From: Prevotella sp. UBA1705
GTDB lineage: Bacteria; Bacteroidota; Bacteroidia; Bacteroidales; Bacteroidaceae
Length of the DNA: 31,529 nucleotides
Reading direction: 5' to 3'
Assembly (NCBI GenBank): GCA_002317385.1
Contig: DCJH01000040.1
Location: 1-31,529, forward strand
In this document: positions 15,706 through 22,904 of the stretch, in pieces
Layout: every line of letters begins with the position of its first letter
How positions within the stretch are numbered: the stretch's first letter is position 1
Made by a program: the position numbers and the translations under genes
The notes under the pieces: generated by a model
What the model saw: the letters and a program-made list of their open reading frames with translations, nothing else
What the model was told of the DNA's origin: nothing
Database searches by the model: none

Positions 15706-17838
15706 ATGAATCCATTTGCCAAATACATTTCCGATAAGCTCAGCATCCGTGTAGAGCAGGTAGATGCCACCCTTGATTTACTCGAGGCGGGGTGCACTAT
15801 TCCTTTCATCAGCCGCTATCGCAAGGAGGCAACAGGTAATCTCGACGAGGTGCAGGTGGCCGCCATCAGTGACCTCAACGAAAAACTCAAGGACCTGCAG
15901 AAGCGCAAGGACACCATCCTGAAGACCATCGACGAGCAGGGCAAGCTCACCGACGAATTGCGGCAGCGCATCACTGCCAGCTGGAATGCTACCGAACTGG
16001 AGGATATCTACCTGCCCTTCAAGCCCCGCCGGCGCACCCGTGCCCAGGTGGCGAGGGAACAGGGACTGGAGCCGCTGGCCGACATCATCATGCAGCAACG
16101 TGAGCGCGAGCCGCTGGCCGTGGCCCAACGGTTTGTAAAAGAAGACGTGAAGGATGTGGAAATGGCCTTGCGTGGGGCACAAGACATTATTGCCGAGCGC
16201 ATCAGCGAGAGCGAAGGCTCGCGCCAGAGTGTGCGCAGCGTGTTCCGACGCGATGCTACCATTGCCTCGCGCGTGGTGCCGAAGATGAAAGACGAGGATG
16301 CGGCGCAGAAATATTCCGACTATTTTTTCTTCAGCGAAGAGCTGCGACGCTGCTCCTCCCACCGCCTGCTGGCCATGCGGCGAGGCGAGGCAGAGGGCGT
16401 GCTGAGGGTCACCATTTCGGCCGACGACGATGAATGCGTGGAGCGGCTGAAACGTCATTATGTGCGCGGCTACGGCGCTTGCCAAACCCTCATGGGCGAG
16501 GCCGTGGAAGATTCATATAGGCGTCTCATCTGCCCCTCTATCGAAAACGAGTTTGCCGCCATGAGCAAGGAGAAGGCAGATGATGAAGCGATCAAGGTGT
16601 TTAAGGAGAATCTGCGGCAGTTGCTGCTCGCCGCCCCACTCGGACAAAGGCGAGTGATGGGCGTCGATCCGGGTTTCAGGACAGGTTGTAAGGTGGTGGT
16701 GCTCGATGCTCAAGGTAATCTTCTGCACCACGATGTAGTCTATGCCGTGGGCCATCAGGCCGAGAATCCCAAGCCGGGAAGTAAGACTCCGCTGCAACGC
16801 TTTGAGGAATTGGCTCGCCGTTACAGCATCGAGGCCATTGCGGTAGGTAACGGAACGGGCTCGCGAGAGACCTCCGACATTCTCCGACAGATAGCTGACG
16901 TGCCGACCTACGTAGTCAGTGAGGATGGTGCAAGCATCTACTCGGCCTCGGAAGTGGCCCGCGAGGAGTTCCCCAATGAGGATGTAACGGTGCGCGGAGC
17001 GGTGAGCATTGGGCGCCGGTTGATGGATCCGCTGGCCGAATTGGTAAAGATTGACCCGAAGAATATCGGCGTGGGACAGTATCAGCACGACGTGGACCAA
17101 AGCAAACTGAAGCATAGTCTCGACCAAACCGTGGAGCTATGCGTCAACTCTGTGGGTGTGAACCTCAACACGGCAAGTAAGAACCTGCTCACCTATGTGA
17201 GCGGACTCGGCCCTGCATTGGCCCAGAACATCGTGGATTATCGCCGTGAGAACGGAGCGTTCACTTCGCGCGCCCAACTCAAGAAAGTGCCGCGTCTCGG
17301 GCCGTCGGCCTTCCTTCAGTGTGCCGGATTCCTCAGAATACCCGACGCCAAGAACCCCTTGGACGGCAGTGCAGTGCATCCCGAGAGCTACGCCATCGTG
17401 GAACGCATGGCCGACGACTGCGGATGCAAGGTGGCCGACCTGATGAATGATCCGGAACTGCGCAAGAAAATCGACATCAACCGCTATGTCACCGCCGAAG
17501 TGGGACTGCCCACCCTGCACGACATCATGGGCGAACTGGAGAAGCCCGGGCGTGACCCGCGCGAACAAATCGAGACCTTTGAGTTTGACCCGAGGGTGAA
17601 AACACCCGATGATCTGGTGCCCGGCATGGAACTTCCCGGCATCGTAACCAACATCACCAACTTCGGAGCGTTTGTCGATATCGGCGTGCATCAAGACGGA
17701 CTGGTACATATTTCCCAACTGGCCAATCGCTTTGTGAAGGACCCCAACGATGTGGTGAAGCTCCATCAGCATGTCCGCGTGAAAGTCTTGGAGGTGGATC
17801 GGCGTCGCCATCGCATCTCCCTGACCATGAAATTCTGA
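15706..17838 (+). CDS. tex: Tex family transcription accessory protein
   Basis: The 710-residue protein has the full Tex architecture: an N-terminal helical domain (KYISDKLSIRVEQVDATLDLLEAGCTIPFISRYRKEATGNLDE is the family signature), a YqgF/RNase H-like domain starting near residue 315 (MGVDPGFRTGCKVVVLD), helix-hairpin-helix motifs near residue 484 (NLNTASKNLLTYVSGLGPALAQNI) and a C-terminal S1 RNA-binding domain from about residue 640 (GIVTNITNFGAFVDIGVHQDGLVHISQL). Tex binds nucleic acids and is linked to transcription and stress tolerance. It lies 72 bp after the peptidase gene; whether they share a transcript is unclear. Confidence 0.96.
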   Translation: MNPFAKYISDKLSIRVEQVDATLDLLEAGCTIPFISRYRKEATGNLDEVQVAAISDLNEKLKDLQKRKDTILKTIDEQGKLTDELRQRITASWNATELEDIYLPFKPRRRTRAQVAREQGLEPLADIIMQQREREPLAVAQRFVKEDVKDVEMALRGAQDIIAERISESEGSRQSVRSVFRRDATIASRVVPKMKDEDAAQKYSDYFFFSEELRRCSSHRLLAMRRGEAEGVLRVTISADDDECVERLKRHYVRGYGACQTLMGEAVEDSYRRLICPSIENEFAAMSKEKADDEAIKVFKENLRQLLLAAPLGQRRVMGVDPGFRTGCKVVVLDAQGNLLHHDVVYAVGHQAENPKPGSKTPLQRFEELARRYSIEAIAVGNGTGSRETSDILRQIADVPTYVVSEDGASIYSASEVAREEFPNEDVTVRGAVSIGRRLMDPLAELVKIDPKNIGVGQYQHDVDQSKLKHSLDQTVELCVNSVGVNLNTASKNLLTYVSGLGPALAQNIVDYRRENGAFTSRAQLKKVPRLGPSAFLQCAGFLRIPDAKNPLDGSAVHPESYAIVERMADDCGCKVADLMNDPELRKKIDINRYVTAEVGLPTLHDIMGELEKPGRDPREQIETFEFDPRVKTPDDLVPGMELPGIVTNITNFGAFVDIGVHQDGLVHISQLANRFVKDPNDVVKLHQHVRVKVLEVDRRRHRISLTMKF

Positions 17839-17882
17839 TAAGTTTTCATGCCGATTCTGTGCCCTTTCTCAATTTTATTGCG

Positions 17883-17890
17883 TATCTTTG
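17883..17890 (+). promoter_or_regulatory. -7 element of the tRNA-Leu promoter
   Basis: TATCTTTG ends 10 bp before the first base of the tRNA, so transcription would begin at or just before the mature 5' end. An upstream TTG box is not clear. Confidence 0.6.
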
Positions 17891-17900
17891 CACCCCAGAT

Positions 17901-17982
17901 GCGCCTGTGGCGGAATTGGTAGACGCGCTAGACTTAGGATCTAGTTGCCTACGCAGTGCAGGTTCGACTCCTGTCAGGCGCA
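17901..17982 (+). tRNA. tRNA-Leu (anticodon TAG)
   Basis: A class II tRNA with a 7-bp acceptor stem (GCGCCTG with CAGGCGC), D-loop GGAATTGGTAGAC, anticodon arm CTAGA-CTTAGGA-TCTAG with anticodon TAG, a variable arm (TTGCCTACGCA), T arm with GGTTCGACTCC, and discriminator A. The CCA end is not encoded (ACCC follows). Confidence 0.96.
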
Positions 17983-17988
17983 CCCAAA

Positions 17989-18043
17989 AAGGAGTGTAAC
18001 CCTTTATCCGACAACGGGAAGGATTACATTCCTTTTGCTTTTG
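17989..18043 (+). terminator. Terminator of tRNA-Leu
   Basis: AAGGAGTGTAA (17989-17999) pairs with TTACATTCCTT (18024-18034) with one G-U pair, and is followed by TTGCTTTT. Confidence 0.75.
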
Positions 18044-18138
18044 ATACCGACGAAAGATGGAGGTGGAAAAACGGTGAGGAGGAAAGGATGGAAAGGGCTG
18101 GAGGCTGGCGGAGAGACGAGGGGGAGAGAGGGTTTCGG

Positions 18139-18204
18139 GATTAGTACCTATATGCAAGACGATTAGTACCTTTTTTGAAGAGGATTAGTACCTGATTGCA
18201 AAGC
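18139..18204 (+). repeat. 22-bp direct repeat array (array D)
   Basis: Three contiguous 22-bp units start at 18139, 18161 and 18183, each beginning GATTAGTACCT. The third (GATTAGTACCTGATTGC then AAAGC) differs by one base from the unit at 300-321. Only the right half of the unit varies. The array lies between the tRNA-Leu terminator and the fucosidase terminator. There are no spacers between units. Confidence 0.9.
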
Positions 18205-18266
18205 AAAATGGAGGAGATGCTTAATTCGTTAAATACCAACTACTTACAAACAATACGCCAAGACGA

Positions 18267-18299
18267 GAAAAAGGGCATCCCACCTGCAGGGGGATGCCC
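18267..18299 (-). terminator. Terminator of the fucosidase gene
   Basis: Minus strand: GGGCATCCC pairs with GGGATGCCC (18291-18299 and 18273-18281) and is followed by TTTTTCTC. It lies 19 bp past the stop codon. Confidence 0.88.
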
Positions 18300-18317
18300 G
18301 GTGGAAAGCTCACGGAT

Positions 18318-19970
18318 TTATCGGGAAGGCTTCCTGATCTTCAATACCGGAGCAATCTTGTTGACCGGTTGGGGCAACTCAACGACCAATCCTTCGGCAG
18401 TCTGCCGAGCCTTGACCTTGCCATATCCTAACAGTTCCACGGCGCTGATGCCACGCGAAAAATACGGATTTCCCTTGGCCAGCGACTTGACAACAAGCGT
18501 CCCACTCTCGGGCCAGCCCATGGCCGTGACATAGAGATGGCGGGCGCTCTGGTTGAAACGGATATCCTTCCACGTCATGTTGCCATACATGCCATCGTTG
18601 AAACCCTGCGCATTCAGCTTGATATCTGCCTCTGCCACCGGTCCCTCGCCAAATATTTTCCAGGGGCGTGTGCCGATGATCGACTCCTTGTTCACCTGCA
18701 TCCACTCGCCCAAATCGTCGAGCACCCGGGCCTCTTTCTCATCGAACGTACCGTCGGCGCGCAATGGAATGCTCAACAATAGATTACCATTCTTGCTGAC
18801 AATATCTACCAGTTGCTTCACCACCGTAGCGGCCGACTTGTAGCCATTGTGCTCATAGATGCTCGTGTTGTAGTGCCATCCACCAATACAGTTGCACGTT
18901 TGCCACGGCTCATCGATAATCTGGTTAGGGGCGCCACGCTCCACATCCCACGTGATGGCCCTGCGCTGCTCGCTGTCCAGAATCTTACCAAACATCACAG
19001 AAGTCTCCTTTCCCTTGTGGGTCATGGCGTTGTGGTTATAGAAATGGGCGGCAATTTTTAGTCCGGCATCACTGATTTTATGGAATGGCATCACCGTCAC
19101 GTCAAAATAAATGAGGTCGGGATTATACCTGTTGATGGCGTCGAGACAGCGGTCGTAGAAGTTGGTGACAAACTCTTGGGAGGGCAATGACGCCCCATGA
19201 GACCAGTCCCACTGGCTGTGTATCTGCCCATTGTTCCAGCTGCGGTCGCTCATCGGATGGCTCTGCTGATAGAGTTGCTGCGGGTCGAGGCCCTCCCACC
19301 ATTTGCCTTTGCCGTCGGCCTTGGTGAGTTTTCCGTCGTAGTAGACCCCAGCCTTGGGCCCACGCTGGTCGTAACGCTGTGAGGGTTCATACCACGTCCA
19401 CGCATGATCGGCATGAAAACTGATGCCAAATGGCAGTCCATACTTGCGGGCGGCTTTCGCCCACTCGCCCACCAGGTCACGGTGCGGGCCGATATTCATG
19501 GCATTCCACGCCTGATATTTGCTATCCCACAGGTCAAAATTGTCGTGATGGTTGCCCAAAACAAAAAAGTATTGGGCCCCCACCTTCTGATATAGCGCCA
19601 CCAACCGGTCGGGATTCCATTTCTCTGCCTTGAACAGCGGCAGGATATCCTTGAACCCAAACTCTGAGGGGTGACCGTAATGCTCCACATGATACTTGTA
19701 TTCGGGGCTGCCCTCAATATACATCGAGCGTGCCATCCAGTCGCCGCTGCCCTCCACACACTGCGGTCCCCAGTGGGCCCAGATGCCAAACTTGGCATTG
19801 CGAAACCACTCAGGAACCTTGTGTTGCCGCAGCGATTCCCACGTGGGCTGATACTTTCCAGACATCATCTTCTCATGAATTTCAGACACGGGCACCTGAT
19901 ATTGCTGCGCCTGAACGGCCAATGCCAGCATGAGGCTCCCCAAAAGGGATAGTGTTCTTTTCGGTTTCAT
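18318..19970 (-). CDS. Alpha-L-fucosidase, glycoside hydrolase family 29
   Basis: The 550-residue secreted protein has a signal peptide (LSLLGSLMLALAVQAQ) and a GH29 catalytic barrel: WFRNAKFGIWAHWGPQ near residue 60, GAQYFFVLGNHHDNFDLW near 131, YGLPFGISFHADHAWTW near 177 and NPDLIYFDVTVMPFH with the expected nucleophile aspartate at 290. A smaller C-terminal beta-sandwich follows, with the segment MTWKDIRFNQSARHLYVTAMGWPESGTLVVKSL typical of the family. It would remove alpha-linked fucose from glycans such as mucin, milk or plant polysaccharides. There are no SusC/SusD genes beside it, so it is an isolated gene, not part of a visible polysaccharide utilisation locus. Confidence 0.93.
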   Translation of the reverse strand: MKPKRTLSLLGSLMLALAVQAQQYQVPVSEIHEKMMSGKYQPTWESLRQHKVPEWFRNAKFGIWAHWGPQCVEGSGDWMARSMYIEGSPEYKYHVEHYGHPSEFGFKDILPLFKAEKWNPDRLVALYQKVGAQYFFVLGNHHDNFDLWDSKYQAWNAMNIGPHRDLVGEWAKAARKYGLPFGISFHADHAWTWYEPSQRYDQRGPKAGVYYDGKLTKADGKGKWWEGLDPQQLYQQSHPMSDRSWNNGQIHSQWDWSHGASLPSQEFVTNFYDRCLDAINRYNPDLIYFDVTVMPFHKISDAGLKIAAHFYNHNAMTHKGKETSVMFGKILDSEQRRAITWDVERGAPNQIIDEPWQTCNCIGGWHYNTSIYEHNGYKSAATVVKQLVDIVSKNGNLLLSIPLRADGTFDEKEARVLDDLGEWMQVNKESIIGTRPWKIFGEGPVAEADIKLNAQGFNDGMYGNMTWKDIRFNQSARHLYVTAMGWPESGTLVVKSLAKGNPYFSRGISAVELLGYGKVKARQTAEGLVVELPQPVNKIAPVLKIRKPSR

Positions 19971-20079
19971 CTATCAAAAACGTTAGTTGTAGGTTGGATA
20001 TGGATAGTAACGAAAACTTGGTGGAATATTGTTTGAAACGAAAGGAATTTGAGGATAAGATGCAAAAAATCCGTTCGAA

Positions 20080-20619
20080 ATGCCTTTCGCTGCAACAATT
20101 GGGCGGCGAAAGCAGTCTATGGGATATATGAACATTGAACAGATAGACTCCAAAACCACCCGCAAGCAGGCCCGACGCGAGCGCGTGATGGCCTCGCGCT
20201 CCTACCGGCTGATGTCGAAACTCACAGAGTTGATGGACAAATACTATGTTGACCCCATACTCGGACTCGTGCCGGGAGGTTGGGGCGACACCGTTTCGGC
20301 CCTGATGGTGGTGCCGTTTATTGGGTTCAGTCTCTTTGTGGTGAAGTCGGTTCCGCTCACGCTGGCCGTGGTCTACAATGCGCTGAAAGACATTGTGATG
20401 GGCCTCATCCCATTCTTCGTGGGCGACATTCTCGACGTGTTCAGCCACTCCTACGTGCGCAACATGGAGCTCATTCAGGGCTTCATCGACGACGACCGCA
20501 AGGTGGTGCACGAGGTAAACCGTAAGTCATGGTTCTTCGCCGGGGCCATATTGCTCTGCATCGTGGTCATCGTTTTGCTGGTGAAACTCACGATTTATCT
20601 CATCAGCAGCATCTTCTGA
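20080..20619 (+). CDS. DUF4112 family membrane protein
   Basis: Up to 179 residues. After a basic N-terminal region comes YYVDPILGLVPGGWGDTVSALMVVPF, the signature of the DUF4112 family, and then three hydrophobic segments, the last being FFAGAILLCIVVIVLLVKLTIYLI. Function is unknown. The ATG at 20080 gives the longest form; the ATGs at 20119 and 20128 (MNIEQIDSK) are equally possible starts because the first residues are not conserved-looking. It is divergent from the fucosidase gene and convergent with the exporter gene, so it stands alone. Confidence 0.82.
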   Translation: MPFAATIGRRKQSMGYMNIEQIDSKTTRKQARRERVMASRSYRLMSKLTELMDKYYVDPILGLVPGGWGDTVSALMVVPFIGFSLFVVKSVPLTLAVVYNALKDIVMGLIPFFVGDILDVFSHSYVRNMELIQGFIDDDRKVVHEVNRKSWFFAGAILLCIVVIVLLVKLTIYLISSIF

Positions 20620-20623
20620 CACC

Positions 20624-20665
20624 AAAAAATATGCACCGCCCTTGGGGCAGTGCATATTTCTTTTT
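20624..20665. terminator. Bidirectional terminator between DUF4112 and the YeiH-type gene
   Basis: AAATATGCAC (20627-20636) pairs with GTGCATATTT (20650-20659), with GCCC/GGGC pairing inside. T-runs follow on both strands, so it can serve both convergent genes. Confidence 0.87.
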
Positions 20666-20668
20666 CAA

Positions 20669-21712
20669 CTATAGCATCATCGGCACCAGATATTTGGCCA
20701 GCAGATAGCCGCCGCCGAGGAGCCAGACGTAGAGGATGGCGGCCAGGGCGAAGGGCTTGAATCCGGCTTTCCTGAACTTGTCGATGCTGGTTTCCGCCCC
20801 CAGGGCCGTCATGGCCATGGTGAGAAGAAAGATGTCGAGCGTGTTCAGCGCCTGCACCACGCCGGCGGGCAAGAGGTCCAACGAGTTGAAACCGATAACC
20901 ACCAGGAACATCACGGCAAACCAGGGGATGGTGATCTTGCTCCGCTGGGCGCCCTCATCTCGACGGGCGGCATCGCGTGCCACGAGGAAAGCGATGACCA
21001 GCAGCACCGGAACGAGCATCATCACACGTATCATCTTCACGATGATGGCCGAGTCGCTGATGGCCGGCCCCATGGCATTGCCGGCCCCCACCACATGGGC
21101 TACCTCGTGGATGGTGGCCCCGGCAAAGATGCCCATCTGCTCGGTGGGCAGCTGAAACACGCCCGCCCGATAGAGTATGGGGTAGAGAAACATAGACAAC
21201 GTGCCGAATATCACCACCGTAGCCACGGCTACGGCCGTCTTGTAAGGCTTGGGGCGGATAGCGCCATCGACGCCCATCACGGCCGCCGCACCACAGATGG
21301 CCATGCCGCAAGCCGTGAGCAGGGCTATGCTGCGGTCCATGCGGAGCAGCCGTCCCACCAGCACGCCCAGCACAATGGTACCCACCACCATGATGGCGTC
21401 CATGACTATGGCGGGCATGCCCACCGCCACGACATCCTGAAACGACAGCTTGAATCCGTAGAGGATGATGCCGAGGCGCAAGATTCGCTTGGAACTGAAC
21501 ACGATGCCGGGCACCCAGGCCTCGGGCAGATTGTTGCGGAGGCTGTTGGCATAGAACATGCCGAGGATGATGCCCACTACCAACGGACTGAGCGAGAGGC
21601 TCTTCACCCACTGCATATCGCCGATATAAAACGCGGCGCAAGCAAACAGCGCCATGAGCAACACGCCGTGGAGCATGCTGCTTCGCTCGTCAGACAGATG
21701 TAAATTCTTCAT
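20669..21712 (-). CDS. yeiH: YeiH family putative sulfate/sulfonate exporter
   Basis: The 347-residue protein has about ten hydrophobic segments and the conserved blocks of the YeiH/UPF0324 family: SPLVVGIILGMFYAN, RILRLGIILYGFKLSFQDV, LTACGMAICGAAAVMGVDGAI, FAGATIHEVAHVVGAG and IPWFAVMFLVVIGFNSLDLLP. Family members are described as putative sulfate exporters. The gene lies directly downstream of a LysR regulator on the same strand, as YeiE and YeiH are neighbours in enterobacteria, and an inverted repeat lies in the gap between them. Substrate is inferred from the family only. Confidence 0.9.
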   Translation of the reverse strand: MKNLHLSDERSSMLHGVLLMALFACAAFYIGDMQWVKSLSLSPLVVGIILGMFYANSLRNNLPEAWVPGIVFSSKRILRLGIILYGFKLSFQDVVAVGMPAIVMDAIMVVGTIVLGVLVGRLLRMDRSIALLTACGMAICGAAAVMGVDGAIRPKPYKTAVAVATVVIFGTLSMFLYPILYRAGVFQLPTEQMGIFAGATIHEVAHVVGAGNAMGPAISDSAIIVKMIRVMMLVPVLLVIAFLVARDAARRDEGAQRSKITIPWFAVMFLVVIGFNSLDLLPAGVVQALNTLDIFLLTMAMTALGAETSIDKFRKAGFKPFALAAILYVWLLGGGYLLAKYLVPMML

Positions 21713-21744
21713 TTCTTATAGCTTTGTTCCCATTTTTACGGGCA

Positions 21745-21752
21745 CAAAGGTA
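21745..21752 (-). promoter_or_regulatory. -7 element for the YeiH-type gene
   Basis: TACCTTTG on the minus strand, 32 bp before the start codon. No TTG box at the usual distance, which fits an activator-dependent promoter. Confidence 0.55.
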
Positions 21753-21771
21753 GTAAGAATCGTGCGACGAT

Positions 21772-21794
21772 GGCTATACAAAATAACTATAGCC
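21772..21794 (-). promoter_or_regulatory. Candidate LysR-type operator
   Basis: GGCTATA and TATAGCC form a perfect 7-bp inverted repeat with a 9-bp A+T-rich centre. It overlaps the stop codon of the LysR gene and lies 20 bp upstream of the -7 element of the exporter gene, the usual position for activation. A second weaker ATAAC/GTTAT pair lies at 21796-21810. Confidence 0.55.
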
Positions 21795-22680
21795 TATAAC
21801 GATTGGTTATGAAGTCCTTGAGTTTCCGGCACAGCCCCAGCGACTCTCCGCGGGCCTCTACGAAAGCCAACTGCCGCTCTATGCGCAGGTCTTCGATGTC
21901 GACAATCCTGAAAACGTTGCCCAAAATCTCCTTGCTCACCGACCTGACGCTTACGATTCCCATGCAGTCGGAGTGCTCCACATAGTGCTTGATGCCCTCG
22001 GTCGTGCCGAGATTCATCTCTATGTTCAGGTCCGACAGCCTCACGCCCTTCTTGTTCAAGGCCTTCTGAATCACGTCGAGCGAGCCCGACCCGAACTCGC
22101 GCAGCACGATGGGGATGGTCTTCAGCTGCTCCAGGGTGATGCTCTCCAACCCCGACAGGCCGCCCTTCAGGCTCACGATGGCCACCAGTTCGTCGTTCAT
22201 GAAAGGCGTATATTTCAGTGGCGGCTGCCGCAGATAGCCCTCCACCATGCCCAGGTCGATGCGTCCGGCGAGCAGGGCAGCCTCCACCTCGTGGGTGTTT
22301 CCGCTGAGCAGGGAGATGCGGATGTCGGGAAACTGCCGGCGGAAGTGTGCGATGATTTCGGGCATGACATACTGCGAGATGGTGGTGCTCGCCCCGATGC
22401 GCAGCTCGCCCCTATCGTTGTCCTGCAGCGTATTCATGTCGAACTCCAGTTTCTGATAGTCTTTCAGTATGCGGTTGGCATGCTCCAGCAGCATCTGCCC
22501 GGCCTGTGTGAGCTGTATCTTGCTCCCCATGCGGTCGAAAAGACGCACGTTGTATTCCCGCTCCAGCTCCTGAATGTGCTTGCTGATGGCCGGCTGGCTC
22601 ACGAAAAGTTCCTGTGAAGCCCGCGTGAAACTCAGGTGCGTGGCCACACATCTGAATACTTTCAATCGTATATCAATCAT
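21787..22680 (-). CDS. LysR family transcriptional regulator
   Basis: The 297-residue protein is a typical LysR regulator: an N-terminal winged helix-turn-helix (MIDIRLKVFRCVATHLSFTRASQ to FVSQPAISKHIQELE, residues 1-60), a linker helix, and a two-lobed effector-binding domain starting near GELRIGASTTISQYVMPEI. The open frame extends upstream to 23043, but the promoter at 22711-22740 and the family length place the start at 22680. Its closest functional relatives by appearance and context are CysB/CysL/YeiE-type regulators. It probably controls the YeiH-type exporter that follows. Confidence 0.92.
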   Translation of the reverse strand: MIDIRLKVFRCVATHLSFTRASQELFVSQPAISKHIQELEREYNVRLFDRMGSKIQLTQAGQMLLEHANRILKDYQKLEFDMNTLQDNDRGELRIGASTTISQYVMPEIIAHFRRQFPDIRISLLSGNTHEVEAALLAGRIDLGMVEGYLRQPPLKYTPFMNDELVAIVSLKGGLSGLESITLEQLKTIPIVLREFGSGSLDVIQKALNKKGVRLSDLNIEMNLGTTEGIKHYVEHSDCMGIVSVRSVSKEILGNVFRIVDIEDLRIERQLAFVEARGESLGLCRKLKDFITNRYRL

Positions 22681-22710
22681 CGTCCAAGGTTGTTTTTCAT
22701 CTTGTTTCTG

Positions 22711-22740
22711 CAAAGATACGCACAACAGAGGCAACCGCAA
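22711..22740 (-). promoter_or_regulatory. Promoter of the LysR gene
   Basis: Minus strand: TTG (22738-22740), a 19-bp gap, TATCTTTG (22711-22718). This fixes the start of the LysR protein at 22680. Confidence 0.7.
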
Positions 22741-22831
22741 AGCCCTTGGGCGATATTTCTTCTCATCTTTCTCACGGGAGGAGGAAATCCTCGTCATCTC
22801 TTGAAACGCGCGGTCCGCTGCCCCGACAAAG

Positions 22832-22876
22832 CAGCGGCGGCACACCCTTTCCGCAAGAAAAGGTGTGCCGCCGCTG
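22832..22876 (-). terminator. Terminator of copA
   Basis: Perfect 15-bp arms, CAGCGGCGGCACACC (22832-22846) and its complement (22862-22876), with a 15-base loop. The following T-run on the minus strand is short (GCTTTGTC). It lies 28 bp past the copA stop codon. Confidence 0.75.
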
Positions 22877-22904
22877 TGAAAGATTCGGGCCGTGTCGGCC
22901 TGTC

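Noticed and set aside
18139..18204. Possible CRISPR array
   Set aside because: Units are contiguous with no spacers, only three copies, and no cas genes are in the window.
18318..20619. Polysaccharide utilisation locus around the fucosidase
   Set aside because: No SusC/SusD-like, sigma/anti-sigma or further glycosidase genes adjoin it.
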